Shown: piece after piece, positions 46,301 to 58,279 of the stretch | Layout: each line of letters begins with the position of its first letter | How positions within the stretch are numbered: the stretch's first letter is position 1 | NCBI GenBank assembly: GCA_021399445.1 | Contig: JAJTUQ010000006.1 | Location: 2,666,001-2,730,000, forward strand | Source: Xylogone sp. PMI_703 | Lineage: Eukaryota; Ascomycota; Leotiomycetes | DNA: 64,000 bases | Direction of reading: 5' to 3' | The notes under the pieces: generated by a model | What the model was told of the DNA's origin: nothing | Database searches by the model: none | Seen by the model: the letters and a program-made list of their open reading frames with translations, nothing else | Translations under genes and position numbers: made by a program

Positions 46301-46483
46301 TGAACTTACTTTGTTCACCCTTGAACCTCATAGACAAGCCTATTTTTAGGGTTCTTTTCACTTTTTGTTCTCGCATTAGAATATCTCGTTCCTCCAGGTT
46401 AAGATTATCTTGTTCTTCTAGCTTAAGAATTAAGTCTGAAGATTCTCTGGCCATAATATCCTCGAATTTCAAAGTGCTCAAAG
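40360..46483 (-). pseudogene. Gypsy internal region, copy 1 (gag-pol relic)
   Basis: Read on the minus strand it starts with a gag-like frame (46481-46284). A Cys knuckle near 45595-45640 has its Cys codons changed. The aspartic protease at 44507-44283 reads TLVNSGNQINLIS, where D[ST]G became NSG. Reverse transcriptase is at about 43700-43350, with DYRNLN, KARYFTKLDFA and the active-site box YLDN instead of YLDD. Integrase relics follow, then a chromodomain near 41205-41050. Differences from copy 2 are mostly C/T and G/A. No frame is intact. Confidence 0.88.
41050..41210 (-). pseudogene. Chromodomain relic, gypsy copy 1
   Basis: Minus-strand translation gives VEEILDNKLIKNKKQYLVR, then LEEHFINSSEFLEEYK. 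This is the chromodomain pattern (EVExILxxR...xxxYLVKWxGY...TWEPxxxL) at the C-terminus of pol, diagnostic of chromoviruses. A stop occupies a tryptophan position (Trp to stop, G-to-A). Confidence 0.75.
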
Positions 46484-47090
46484 TGTAACGTTCTTACAAA
46501 AGTATAAAGTTATCTATTACTCAAATGATAGATGAAGGTAAAAGGCAAGAGAATATTTTCACAAGGCTTTAGGGTAATTACTATAAAATGCAAATATACT
46601 ATAAATTAATTAAGTTAAGCACGAAATTCTTATCTACTATAAATATTATTTACTTATATAAAGAATGAATTTCCTTCAAGTCTTATTAATCCCATCGATC
46701 TTCCTGGGGATCTATAAGATTTATGAAATCTGTTTACCTAATCCAGGTACTCACTTAATCATTAGTACTAACTTTTTGTATATACAAGCAAATCACTAGT
46801 ATAAACGGAAAAGTAATACTATTTCTTTGATAATACTATTACTTAACTAGTACAATCAAAGGATTAGTATTATAATTCTGATAATACTATCCTTTAACTT
46901 GTACAACCCTTTTTATAGTATTAGTGTTAAACTTATATTATCCTTTCGTTAGTACTAATAATATGATAGTACTAATAATACTATAACCAGGACCTTGATA
47001 GCCATCTTATCTTATACTTATTTAACTAAGGCGACGGTTATAGAGGCTTTATACTTAAGTCACTTATTATAACCTTGTAAAGTCATGACA
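46484..47090 (-). mobile_element. Gypsy LTR 2 (shared central LTR), 607 bp
   Basis: Plus-strand ends TGTAACGTTCTT...AGTCATGACA. It serves both as 5' LTR of copy 1 and 3' LTR of copy 2. No target duplication lies at its borders. Confidence 0.95.
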
Positions 47091-50000
47091 CTATTTCTTT
47101 CTTAGCTTAACTTTGTCCCAGAGCTTATAATTAAGATATAGAAAATCTTATAACAATCCAAACCTTCCTTCCTTTCCATCATATTCCTTAAGTATAGACT
47201 TGAACAAAATTATAATGAAGCCATACAAAAACGAAAGAAAGAAGCTTTACCAAAATTATTGGCTTATATTAAAGATACTGAGATCAAAATATCTCTTTGT
47301 AATAAATACAAAAAGAAAAAACTAATGTGTTAGGTTACTCCAGATTCGTTAAAATACTTAGAGTATATTAAGGCAGACAATAATACAAAATGTAATATTC
47401 ATGACTTTTTAGTTATTGATTAGGAGATACTTAATCACGAGAAGTGAAAACTTTCGGAAGATTAAGAGAAGGCTAACTCTTTATGGTTAAAAACCTAACA
47501 GAAGGCCATTAAGGCTTAGGCAAAGGTCCTTTGCCTTAACAAATAACGTAAAATGTTTAAGATATATACAGCTGAAATACTTTGTCGGGGTCTGAAATTA
47601 CTAGATGAACTAGATATTGTTGAGGAGAAAGAGAAACTCGAGAAAGAAAAGGAAATACTACAACAATCAGAAATTATTTAATTAACGGAGACTAAGCCTT
47701 TTGAAGCTTTCTTTTCCAACACTGATTTCTTTGTTTATGTTAATATTCTGTTCAATCTGTCTTAACTTACTTTATCTGTTCGTACTTCTCTAGGAATTCA
47801 CTAAAGTTAATAAGATGTTCCTCTGGTTCTCAGGTATTTAATCATCTGTATTTTTCTTATTCTTTCCATCTGACTAAATATTATTTCTTGTTCTTTACTA
47901 ACTTGTCGTCTAAGATTTCTTCGACTTTTTATTCTATATTTAGGTCTTATTCTAGTTCTAAGTCTGGAGTTAGTGGTGATCTAGGTAATACTTTTTCTAA
48001 TATAGTTACATAAAATACTAAGTATATTTATATAATGTTAAGGAGTTTTAGTTTATATGTCAGATTTCTTAGTTTTTTTTTGATTTTATATAATTTAATC
48101 TTTTTTTAGTCTAATTTATTGTTTAATTTTATTGTTTTGATAAATTTACGGATGATATAAACTTTATCTTCTTCTTTAAGCTTAGGTTTTATACTATACT
48201 TTTGATTATAGTATTTCTTTATGTATTCTTGTATGAATTTGATGTTATACTTCAAGTGATTATGGATTTTTTCTAATTTGTCTACTCATTGTTTAACTGT
48301 CTTGGAAATGTTTTTTACTTTCACTTTTATGAAGTGAGTTTAGGCTTTATAACTATAATTCGTAAAAAAAGACATAACTTTAGTAGTTTCATTCTTTGTA
48401 TTATTATATATTAGTTGTATTATTAGTAAAAGATTTCTCTAATTTGACTGTTTATAATCTATGTAATAATGAAGATAGACTCTTATGATCTGGTTTATTC
48501 ACTTAGTCTGACCATTTGTCTAAGCCTATCTTTTTGTGACAATTTTTCTTTTAATACTTAATTTTTTATAGATTGTTTCCCAGAATTTTGACGTAAAGAG
48601 TTTATTTTTGTCTGAAATAATTTTTATTAAAATGTTATAATCTGCTATAACCCTGGAAATTGTGATTTCTGTTAAATTTTCAGTTGTTTATGTTTCCTTC
48701 TATGGTAACATGATGAAGTATTTCGTAAGTTTATTTATTATAATAAAAATAAAGTTATAATGATCTTTATCTGGTCCGTTAGCATTTCTTAATGAGGATA
48801 ATCTTGTGATGAAATTTTATGAAATAGAAGTTTAAGGTTTTTCTGGTATCTAAAAAGGCATTAATTGTCTTATAGGCTTCTTTCTTGATATTTTAGCTTT
48901 ATGACAAACATTGTAGTTATTGACAACTTTAGTGACTTCTTACTGAAGTTTAAAGATAAAGAATTCCTGCTATAATTTGTTCTTGGTCTTTGTAATTCCT
49001 TGATAACTATACATAAACAATTTGTGTTATTTTTTTACAAACTCCTGAGCAATTGCTAGTAGAATAAATATTCTCCTGTCTTTTAGCCAAATGTCTGAAA
49101 ACTCCTGATCTTCGAATTAACTAATTTCAGGATCTTTAGAGATTTCTTTCTCTTTTACAATAGCTAACTTGATCTTTTTTAATTATTCTTCATTAATAAT
49201 TTGTATAACCGTTAATACTTGTACATGATTAAAGTATAAATTATTACCTTCTTTCCTAAATATAATGAATTCTTGCTTAGAACTTCCTTCTATATAGTCT
49301 GGTCGCCTGCTCAGAGCATTAACTTTAGTATTCTCTGATCCTTGGATATGACAAATCCTGAAATTGTATTATATTAATGTTTTATATTAACATACTTGTT
49401 TACTGTTGAGATTTTTAGTAATCATAAAGGTTGTTAAATTCTTGTGGTCTAATAAAATCTCAAATGGATGTTTGGTACTACATAAGTAAACTTTCCAATA
49501 TTTGTAGTAATCTACGATAGCCAAGAATTTCTTCTCGTAAATGTTATAGTTTAACTTTACTGAAATAAACTTTCGAGAATAAAAAGCTACTGACTTCTAA
49601 CGTCTTTTGTCATCTTTTTATGACAAGACTCTACTCAACGCCTTATCTGAGGTGTTTGTTTTTAGTAAGTATAGTTTCTCAGGATTAGTATAGGTCAGTA
49701 TTCAGTCTTCGTCGAACTGATTTTTAACCTCTTGGAAGGTTTTCTTTTACCTCTTTTCCCAAACAAAGAGTATATCTTTCTTCATTAATTCTATCAACAG
49801 GCCAGTTATCTTTGAATAAGCTGTTATATAATGTTTATAGTAATTAACAAGTCTGTTAAACTGTTAGACTTCTTTGACTGTCTTTGGAGTAAGTCATTCT
49901 TTGATAGCTTTTACTTTCTCTGGATTTATTCGGAATCCTTTGTCCAAAACTATTTTACTTAGAAATTTCACTTTTATCACATTAAATTAACACTTAGTTA

Positions 50001-53000
50001 GTTTATACTTTATGTCGTTATTAATCAATACTTTAAGTATAGTACAAATGTATTATTTATGTTTTTTCAACATCTTAGAATAAATCAAAATATTATCCAA
50101 ATATACTACTATAAAATAATCTAAATATAGTCTCAAAATCGTATTGCTCACTTTCTGTATAGTTGTTAATGCATTTGTTAGACCAAAAAGTATGACCAAT
50201 AGTTCATAAAGTTTATATTTAGTTTAAATAATAATGTACTATTTATATTTCTCTTTGATTCTTATCAAATTGAATTTTGTGACAAAATCTAATTTCGTGA
50301 AATATTTAGCTTTAATGAGCATATCTTGTATACTGTTAATATAAAGTAATAAGTATCTGTTTTTTATAGTTTTGCTGTTTAAATTTCTGTAATCTCCACA
50401 TAGTCTTCCCTGGAAGTTGTCTAACTTTGGTGTTTATATCAATAATACTCCCCACAAAGAGCTTAACTCCCTATAGAAGCTCTTCATAGTCTGTTCATTT
50501 AGTCATTTCCTCAGGATCTTATCCCTAGCAGGATTTGTTCTATAAATAAGTCTGTAAGAAAAGGTTGTACCTTCTTGAAGAATGATTTTATGATCTCATT
50601 CTTTGTATGAGGATAAAACTATGTCCTTCGGTTACAGAGTAAATAACTTACAATAGTCTTGATATTCTTCCGGAAAAGTATTCAGTTTATTCTAAAGGTC
50701 ATCCTGAGTAAGTTCAACAGTAAAAACATTTTGTACAAGTCATTCCTTTAGTCTAATACTATAATAGCATTTAAATATCAATTTCTTTATTTTCTAATTA
50801 ATGTTTAGGTCATAGAATTCTAACCAAAGTTGTCCCAGGATAATATCTTCCTTTCCAAGGAAGAAAACCTTAAACCGGATTTGTTCTTGGTAATTTTTAA
50901 TCCTCATGATGAAAAGTTTAATTCTGGCGAATACTCTTTTTTTTGCTAATAAGCTATTAACCATTTATAAAAGCTAATTATAGACCTCAGTCTGTATGTT
51001 TATCATCTTAGTAACTCATGGCAAAATTAGGTTAATCTGGCTTCCCGAATCCACCAAAACCTTAAAATTTCTGTTACTAAACTTAATATCTAACCAGATA
51101 ACTTCTCCTTCGCCAGCCATAAATATATCAAAGGTGAATTCTGTATTAAATTCCTCTTCTCAAGTTATCTGAGGTAATACCCTTTTTGCTCTAAGCTTTC
51201 TCAGGTTAAACAAGTTATTAATACACCTTTTAAAAAACATCCATTCATCGTTAAACTCATAATAATAACCTATCCCATAACTATAACATTACTCTCGATA
51301 TTCTATATGAAAAATTATTTTTCGATATACCTCCTTCCTGGCCTAGTACGTCCTTTCTTAGTCTTCATGATATACAACCCAGGCATAAGAGTTTTATCAG
51401 AATAGTCATATATTTTCTCCGAGAAAGTAAAATACTAAGTCATTGTAGTACAATCTGCTGATAACAATTTTTTCGAAATTAAACCATACAACCTTAACTA
51501 CGATTCTTAATTTTTATATTCTGTACTAAAAAAGCCTTTCTCGCTAAAGTAACATATCCCAAAGAATATTTTTTTCGATTAATCTCCAGGTTTTTATACA
51601 ACTTCTGTCAGGGTGAAAAGCTGTTCTAACCAATATTATTCTTTCGTTTACTTATGATTCGTTTGTTTGATAAGATTAGACGATAAAATCCTCTCGCTTT
51701 ATGTAATTAAAGAACTTAGAACTCCAGAAGACTTTCCGAAAAGATTCTTCTGTCATTCTTTAGTTAAGTTCTAATACCTTAAGTATTATGTATAAAAAAT
51801 ACACTAACGAAATCTTAGTACATTCTTTTCCTTTCGGAAAGTTCTATAATACAACGTTGAACACTGATTTACTAACATCTGTTTTAATTCTGACTTAGTG
51901 AAATCTGTCTTGAAATTCTTCATGGATTATTAGTTCTCCCCCAATTTGTCCTAAGAAGAAAAGATCTAGCAAGTCAATAATATCTTAATATTCTTCTAAA
52001 GAAAAATTGTCAAAGTTAACAGTTTCTAAACTTTATTGTTCTACTTCTTCTACGGCAGACATTAATACATCTAGTTCACTTATAATAAAAGAGAAAACTC
52101 TTAAGGACATTAAACTTCTGACATTATAATAAACTTCTGCAATAAGATCTTCCGTCAGAAAAGCTCGAAAAATCTGATTCACTGACTAATCTCTAACATT
52201 TTTAAAGATATAATCTGAGTCATCAAAGTCTAAAAACAGATTCTTTGCTAAACTGTCTGAGTATACCATTAATACAATCTTGACTTCTTTAAACTTTCTT
52301 TTGTCTTTGTCACCATACTCTAAGGTTTTATGTCCTACTTGGCTACACCTGAAACAAAGGTTTTTCTCTCTTCGTTCCTTATATTATTCAAGAGTAAGAT
52401 CAAACTTCTTCTTTCCTTTTCTTTTAATGTTCGATTTCCTGTTTCTCTTACTTTCTGTGAATATCTTTATATCCGCTGTTTTTTTCTTCTTATAAGATTT
52501 TTTGTACTTTTTTTTGTCAGAGAAAGCCTTTTTTTCTAACTTATGTTCATAATATTAATTATCAAACTGAACAACTTTATAAATCATATCACTCAAGGTC
52601 TTAGGCCTTTCGTCAAGTCAAACAATGTCGTCTTTTACTTCTTCCTTAAGGCTATTGTAAAAGGCATCTTTTAAGTCTTTATTACTATAAATCGTAAGGA
52701 TAGTATATCTTCTGAATTCTGTTGTATGATAAAAAGCTAAGCCCCTTTGTCGGATACTGTATACTTTTCTTTTAGTATTAACTACTTTATCAATATCACC
52801 GAAGACAGACATAACTTCTCTCCAAAAATCTTTAATGAACTTAAACAATTGTTTTGTGAAGGTTTAACAATAAGTCTTGTCTGTCGTAAATAAATAATTT
52901 TCAAAGTAAAGTCTTATTTAATCGAAAGTAATTCCTTTTAAGTAAAAAGTAATCTAAAGGATCTGGTTAACGTTGTCGGCAAACTGATTCTTATTAAAGA

Positions 53001-53216
53001 ATAAATATAAAGTAATTTACATCTTGAAGACTTTAAACTTACTTCGTTCACCCTTGAACCTTATGGGCAAACCTACCTTTGGGGTTCTTTCCACTTCTTG
53101 TTCTTGTATTAAAGTATCTCGTTCCTCCAGGTTAAGGTTATCTTGTTCTTCCGGCTTAAGAACTAAGTCTGAAGATTCTCTAGCTATAATATCCTCGAGT
53201 TTCAAAGTACTCAAAG
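47091..53216 (-). pseudogene. Gypsy internal region, copy 2 (gag-pol relic)
   Basis: Same order as copy 1 but generally less decayed. Gag-like frame 53214-53017; CCHC knuckle near 52372-52325 (CFRCSQVGHKTLEYG, last Cys now Tyr); second gag-side frame 52848-52618; protease near 51050; reverse transcriptase with VVYLDNILIYS near 50083-50115; chromodomain near 47930. A TTG rather than ATG stands where gag begins, directly after the 5' LTR, and no TGG-type tRNA 3'-end primer site is visible there. Confidence 0.88.
47785..47935 (-). pseudogene. Chromodomain relic, gypsy copy 2
   Basis: Minus-strand VEEILDDKLVKNKK, a stop, YLVRW, then EPEEHLINFSEFLEKYEQ. It retains the acidic Asp that copy 1 lost and the aromatic Trp of YLVRW. 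Confidence 0.75.
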
Positions 53217-53823
53217 TGTAACATTCTTACAAAAGTATAAAGTTATTTATCACTCAAATGATAAATAAAGGTAAAAAGCAAGAGAATATCTTCATAAAGC
53301 TTTAAGGTAATTACTATGAAATGTAAGTATACTGTAAATTAATTAAGTTAAACACAAAACTCCTATTTACTGTAAATATTATCTACTTATATAAAAAGTG
53401 AATTTCCTTCGAGTCCTATTGATCCTATTGATCCTCCTGGGGATCCATGGGATCCATAAGATTTACTTACCTAATCCAGGTACTTACTTAATCGTTAGTA
53501 TTAGCTTTTTGCACATATAAGCAAATTGTTAATATAAGTGGAAAGGTAATATTATTTCTCCAATAGTATTACTACCTAGCTAGTACAATTAAAGAGTTAG
53601 TACTATAATTCTAATAGTATTATCCTTTAATTTGTACAACCCTTTTTATAGTATTAATGTTAAACTTATACTATCCTTTTGCTAGTACTAATAATACAAT
53701 AATACTAGCGATACCATAACCGGGACCCTGATAGCCGTCTTATCTTATACTTATTTAACTAAGGTAACGGCTATAGAGGCCCTGTACTTAAGTCGCTTGT
53801 CACAACCCTGCGGGGTCGTGACA
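53217..53823 (-). mobile_element. Gypsy LTR 3 (5' end of array), 607 bp
   Basis: Plus-strand ends TGTAACATTCTT...GGGTCGTGACA. On the minus strand its first 26 bases (TGTCACGACCCC, GCAGG, GTTGTGACA) form a near-perfect palindrome, better preserved here than in LTR 1 or 2. Confidence 0.95.
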
Positions 53824-53828
53824 CAAAG

Positions 53829-56800
53829 ATTATTTGAATCTCTTTTAAGTTCTTAATATAAAATTGATTTATTAATATTTTTCTAAACTATTTTAATTTT
53901 TGTATTTTTAGTATAATAATAATAATATTATTTATATAAATAAGTAATATGATTTTATGTTCTTTATAAATATAAAAATAAAAGTCAGTTAAATTTTGGA
54001 CAAATCTAATCTTAATGAAATAACTTTTATAAAATAAGTTTTAGTCTTATATAAATTATTTTAACTTATATAAACTCTGTAAAATATATAATATATACTT
54101 GTTCTTTAACTTAAATACTCTGTCTAATTAAGACAAGAAGATTTATTCTTGTAAATATAATTTGGTAAAAATATTCTTTATGTTATATAAATAATATTTA
54201 AGGTTTTCTGTTGTAATAATAATCATAAATATTTAAAAAGTATTTATTCTAACTATAAATATAAACGTCTTAATAAAATCCTGCTTATATTTCTGAGAAA
54301 AGTCTTGAGTAATTAGTTTTACCTTAAACTTATTTAATATTCTATCAAAGTTCGTTTTAATAATAAATACTTATTTGGTGAAGATCAAGTTTACTCTTTC
54401 TAAGGGTATTTTTTCTTCTTATATATTATTTTACTATAATAATACAATCTTTTCGTTAATTACCTTTTTTTATTTCTGACTATATTTATGATCTGAAATA
54501 ATTTCTTTATATATTATTAAAATAATAATATCTAGATCTGTTACTAAATTAGCCAAAGTTATTTTGTTTAAATTTTAGTAATCTTAATCTTTTAGTATTA
54601 TAAACATAACTTTAACTATTTTAGTAAGACAGTTTTCATTATTAGAGTCATTAAATCTTTGTTGTTTTCGAAGATTATACCTTGTTTCCATAGGTTTTAA
54701 TAATACTTGATTTTCTTTATTAAACAAATAAAATTCGATAAGTAATACTATATTAACATTAAATGATGAATTATAATTCTTAGCTTAAGCCTGAGATTAA
54801 TCCTTAATTTTATTTTCTTCATTTCCCTCATTTTCTCCTAGATAAGACATATTTATACTTGGATCATTTACATTTTCCTAATCATATTGATAGCTGGCTG
54901 GGCTAATTAAATCATTATGTGTTATTACTAGATTTATAATAAACAAAATTATAATTTCGAAATTATTTAAGTCTTTCGGATCTAGGAATAATATAAACTT
55001 AATGACTTTATTTTATAATCAACTTCTTGGTTTATGAATTACTAATTTATTCTTTGTTCTTTGAGGATTACCTGTCCGAAGTTTCAAATTAATTATTTTA
55101 CCTTGAATGTTTTCATAAAAATTAACATAACTTGATTTGATGACATAACCTCTGTCTAGCATATAAACTTTATATTATTTAGTCATATTTAGATTATATC
55201 TTACAAATATTATAACTTGTTTATAGTTTATAAGTTTATCTTTTCTTGATTTCTTCAAGTACTTTTTTTGGTTAACGTATAACATATATTTATATCTAAA
55301 AACTTTAATATAATCAATACTTAAGATCTCTTTAGTAAATGCCTAGTACAGGTTAATAACTTTCTTATCAATTATTAGACCAGATACTGTTCGATTTCTC
55401 AAGTATATATCTGTTTTAATAATGTAATTCCAGAATTCAAGCAATAAACTAACTTTTTTCAATAATACCTAAGTATCTGCTATAATTATTTAGATTACTC
55501 ATTTAGTTAAATTATTCTAGTTTAACTTATATCTTATTATTGTTTTTGCCTGAATCCTGATCAAAGTATTTTATTTGTTTAATAATAATAATAATTCCAA
55601 GATATTATTAGTTTTAATGACCTTGACTTTTTCCTCTGTCTTATATTTTACTTAAATTTTCCATATCCTGAATTTCTCGACCAAATATACTCTTGTCTTT
55701 ACAAAAATATTTTAAATATAACAAATAATATTATTAATAATTTAAGTAAAATATTAATCTTTCTTTATTGATAGTAAAAATAATCTATATATATTTATGT
55801 AAATCAGTATAAGTCTCTTATTCTCTTACTTATTCAATGTTTTATTAATACAATCTTTTATCTTGGTGAAGTTATAGATTTCATAAAATTCTTTAATTAT
55901 AAGTTTTTGTATTAACTTACTTAAAGTAATGACTTTATGTAAGTTACAGATTTTCTTTACTCCAAGATAAATAAATTATTTATACTATAAATTATAACAT
56001 TGTATAACTTTTTCTATTAACTTTAGTATTAATATAAATGAAGTTTCAATGTTATTGTCAGAATTTTGATTTTCCTTGTTAAGTAAGTTAAATTATGATT
56101 ATCCTTCCTCTGTTTTAACATTATTAACTAAAGTTATTTCTTTTGGCTTACTTATGATAAAACTTATAATATACATTTTTCTACATTACTTAGCTTTAAT
56201 GTACTAGTTCTTTTGATTCTTTCGAGTAAAATATATTATATATAGATCAAAAAAGCTATTAAAACCCTTTTCACAAACATGTTAACCAGAGAGTAAATTA
56301 GCCTTAAGATTTAGAATAAGTAGAATATCAGACAATAATATAGTACTTCTATCCTTTAACTTTATTTCAACAGTCCCCTTCTTCTATATATATAACTTTT
56401 TACTTTTAACCTTTATCTTATGATGTTTAATATCAATTATTGGTTGTTTAAAAAGTTAAAGATTATTAGTCATATGTAAAAAAGTATTAATATTTATAAT
56501 CTAGACAGAAAGTTTAATCATATATATTACTTTCTTTGAAACTTTTATAATTTTGTCCTTTTCTTCGGATAAGTTATCAAAACTTAACTTTATCTCTGAC
56601 GTCAAATTAAACTTAGAGAAATGACTGATTATATGATTATAAATATGACATTTGGACTTATTATTTTTGTAGTAACTCTTGTATTCATCATCTCTTATTG
56701 TCTTTAAAGAATATCATGATTTGTTATCCTTGAATTTGAGATCAAGAATATATTTTCTTGTATTATATCTAAGTTTATAATATTTGATGAAATGATTTCT

Positions 56801-58046
56801 GTTATACAAATAATATTTAACGTCTTTTCGGTCAGACGAACTGTTTTTATGTTTATTCTATTAACTTGAGTTTCTGCTCTTTTTATCTTGTGATCTTTGT
56901 GTTCTTTTGTTTTTAATAATGAAAACTATTAAGTTAATGACCTTTTCTTCATGTCTTTAAAGAATATTAATCTTGTCCACGATTTCAAATATTGGTTATA
57001 TATTAATTATAGTTATAACTGTTGAATATTCTTCTGGGAGTCTTACAAGAAAGAATTCAAATATTTACTTTATGCTAAAGCTATCCTTAAGTTCAGGGAT
57101 TGCCTTTATAACTCTCTTTTTCAATTCCTATACTCAAATCTATCTTTCTTTAATTGTTATACCTTGTTCTAGCTTGAATAAAGTAAGTTAAGTTATCTTA
57201 TTCTGAGTAATATAAAATAATAACTTATTATACTTAAAGTATAACTTTGTCTATGTTAGTTAAACTTTAGACTTATCACAAATCAATTCATTATTTATAA
57301 CATTGATACAGATTAAGATCATATATAAAACTTTTACAGACATAATTTTATATTTCTTTTATTTTTCAATATTCTATATATCATTATTTAATTTACTTTT
57401 ATCCTTTACTTTTAAGTTCTTTAGTTATTTTTCTATATCTTCAATAATAATCTTAGGTATTTTCGTGCTTACTGGTATAATAAAGATATTAATCGATGAT
57501 GAGGTTCTTTGAATCTAAGCATATTCTGTAATTATCTTGTTTAGCACAAATTTTAGTGATTTTCCCTTGAAATAAAGTCTTATCAGTTTAAACCATTTTT
57601 ACTAATTTGCTCTGCTAAGGATATCAGTAGAGTATTTGTGTACAAGGTGATCAGTGTCCATCTTCTTAAATATCGGTAAAATAAAGATGATAAAGATTTT
57701 GTTGTTTTTTGAGTTATCGTATTATAACTCAAGGTTAAAGAAATTTATAATTAATTATTAAGTTTAGATAAATAAGTAAATATTATGCCAAAGTACTTAA
57801 TATTGATTAAGGGGCCATGATCTTCAAGTACTTACTATAGACTAATAATTCGTCATATGTCTACCCGTTTCAAGACTTAGAACTGATTAGTTTACGTTTC
57901 AACCGATACTTTATAGACTTTTTTCTTTTATAAAGACTTATGTAATAATATATGTTTTAACTATCCTTGGTGATAAACTTACGGTGAACACGTCTTAATT
58001 GCTATTCTTCTTAGTGACATTTTAACATACGTCCGGGCTTATAACG
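53829..58046 (-). pseudogene. Copia gag-pol relic, 5' part
   Basis: Continuation of the copia internal region from the 5' LTR down to the gypsy insertion. The reverse transcriptase active-site box near 53930-53950 reads YINN instead of YVDD, so the gypsy insertion lies about 100 bp downstream of it in the coding direction. Stops are dense throughout and no open frame is reported. Just inside the 5' LTR (58046 downward, minus strand) GTTATAAGCCCGG resembles the complement of an initiator-Met tRNA anticodon arm, which copia elements use as primer; this is an inference. Confidence 0.8.
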
Positions 58047-58274
58047 TATTAAGATTATGACTGTTATACTCATATGAGAAAGGTTGGTTCACTAGGCACT
58101 ACTGTAATGTAGGGTTGAATAGGCTTATATTGGCTTATACATTGTATACTTATTCTTATATCTAGTATTTAAGGGGTTGTACCCTTAAATACTCTCTTAC
58201 CGGATTATTAGTCGTTCTACTCTGATCACATAACTACCGAGCGCCAGTATGCTCTGCTCCCATAATTCCTAACA
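58047..58274 (-). mobile_element. 5' LTR of copia element, 228 bp
   Basis: Plus-strand TATTAAGATTATGAC...CCTAACA. Same length as the 3' LTR, differing mainly by transitions; the terminal TG has become TA. Followed by the AAGAC target duplication. Confidence 0.95.
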
Positions 58275-58279
58275 AAGAC

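Larger units (their letters stand above)
39753..53823 (-). mobile_element. Tandem dimer of Ty3/gypsy chromovirus
   Basis: Structure LTR-internal-LTR-internal-LTR: three 607-bp LTRs, at 39753-40359, 46484-47090 and 53217-53823, enclose internal regions of 6,124 and 6,126 bp. The whole array is flanked by a single 5-bp target duplication CAAAG (39748-39752 and 53824-53828). It therefore entered the copia element as one event or expanded afterwards by LTR recombination. One unit would be about 7.34 kb. All coding is on the minus strand and RIP-decayed. Confidence 0.95.
38509..58274 (-). mobile_element. Ty1/copia element interrupted by a gypsy dimer
   Basis: Two 228-bp LTRs (38509-38736 and 58047-58274) bound the region. 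It is flanked by perfect 5-bp target duplications AAGAC (38504-38508 and 58275-58279). Coding relics read on the minus strand, so the 5' LTR is at the high coordinate. Removing the nested gypsy insertion (39753-53823) and one CAAAG copy leaves 5,690 bp, a normal copia length. The element is heavily RIP-decayed with stops throughout. It is the same family as the relic at 1-2063. Confidence 0.95.
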
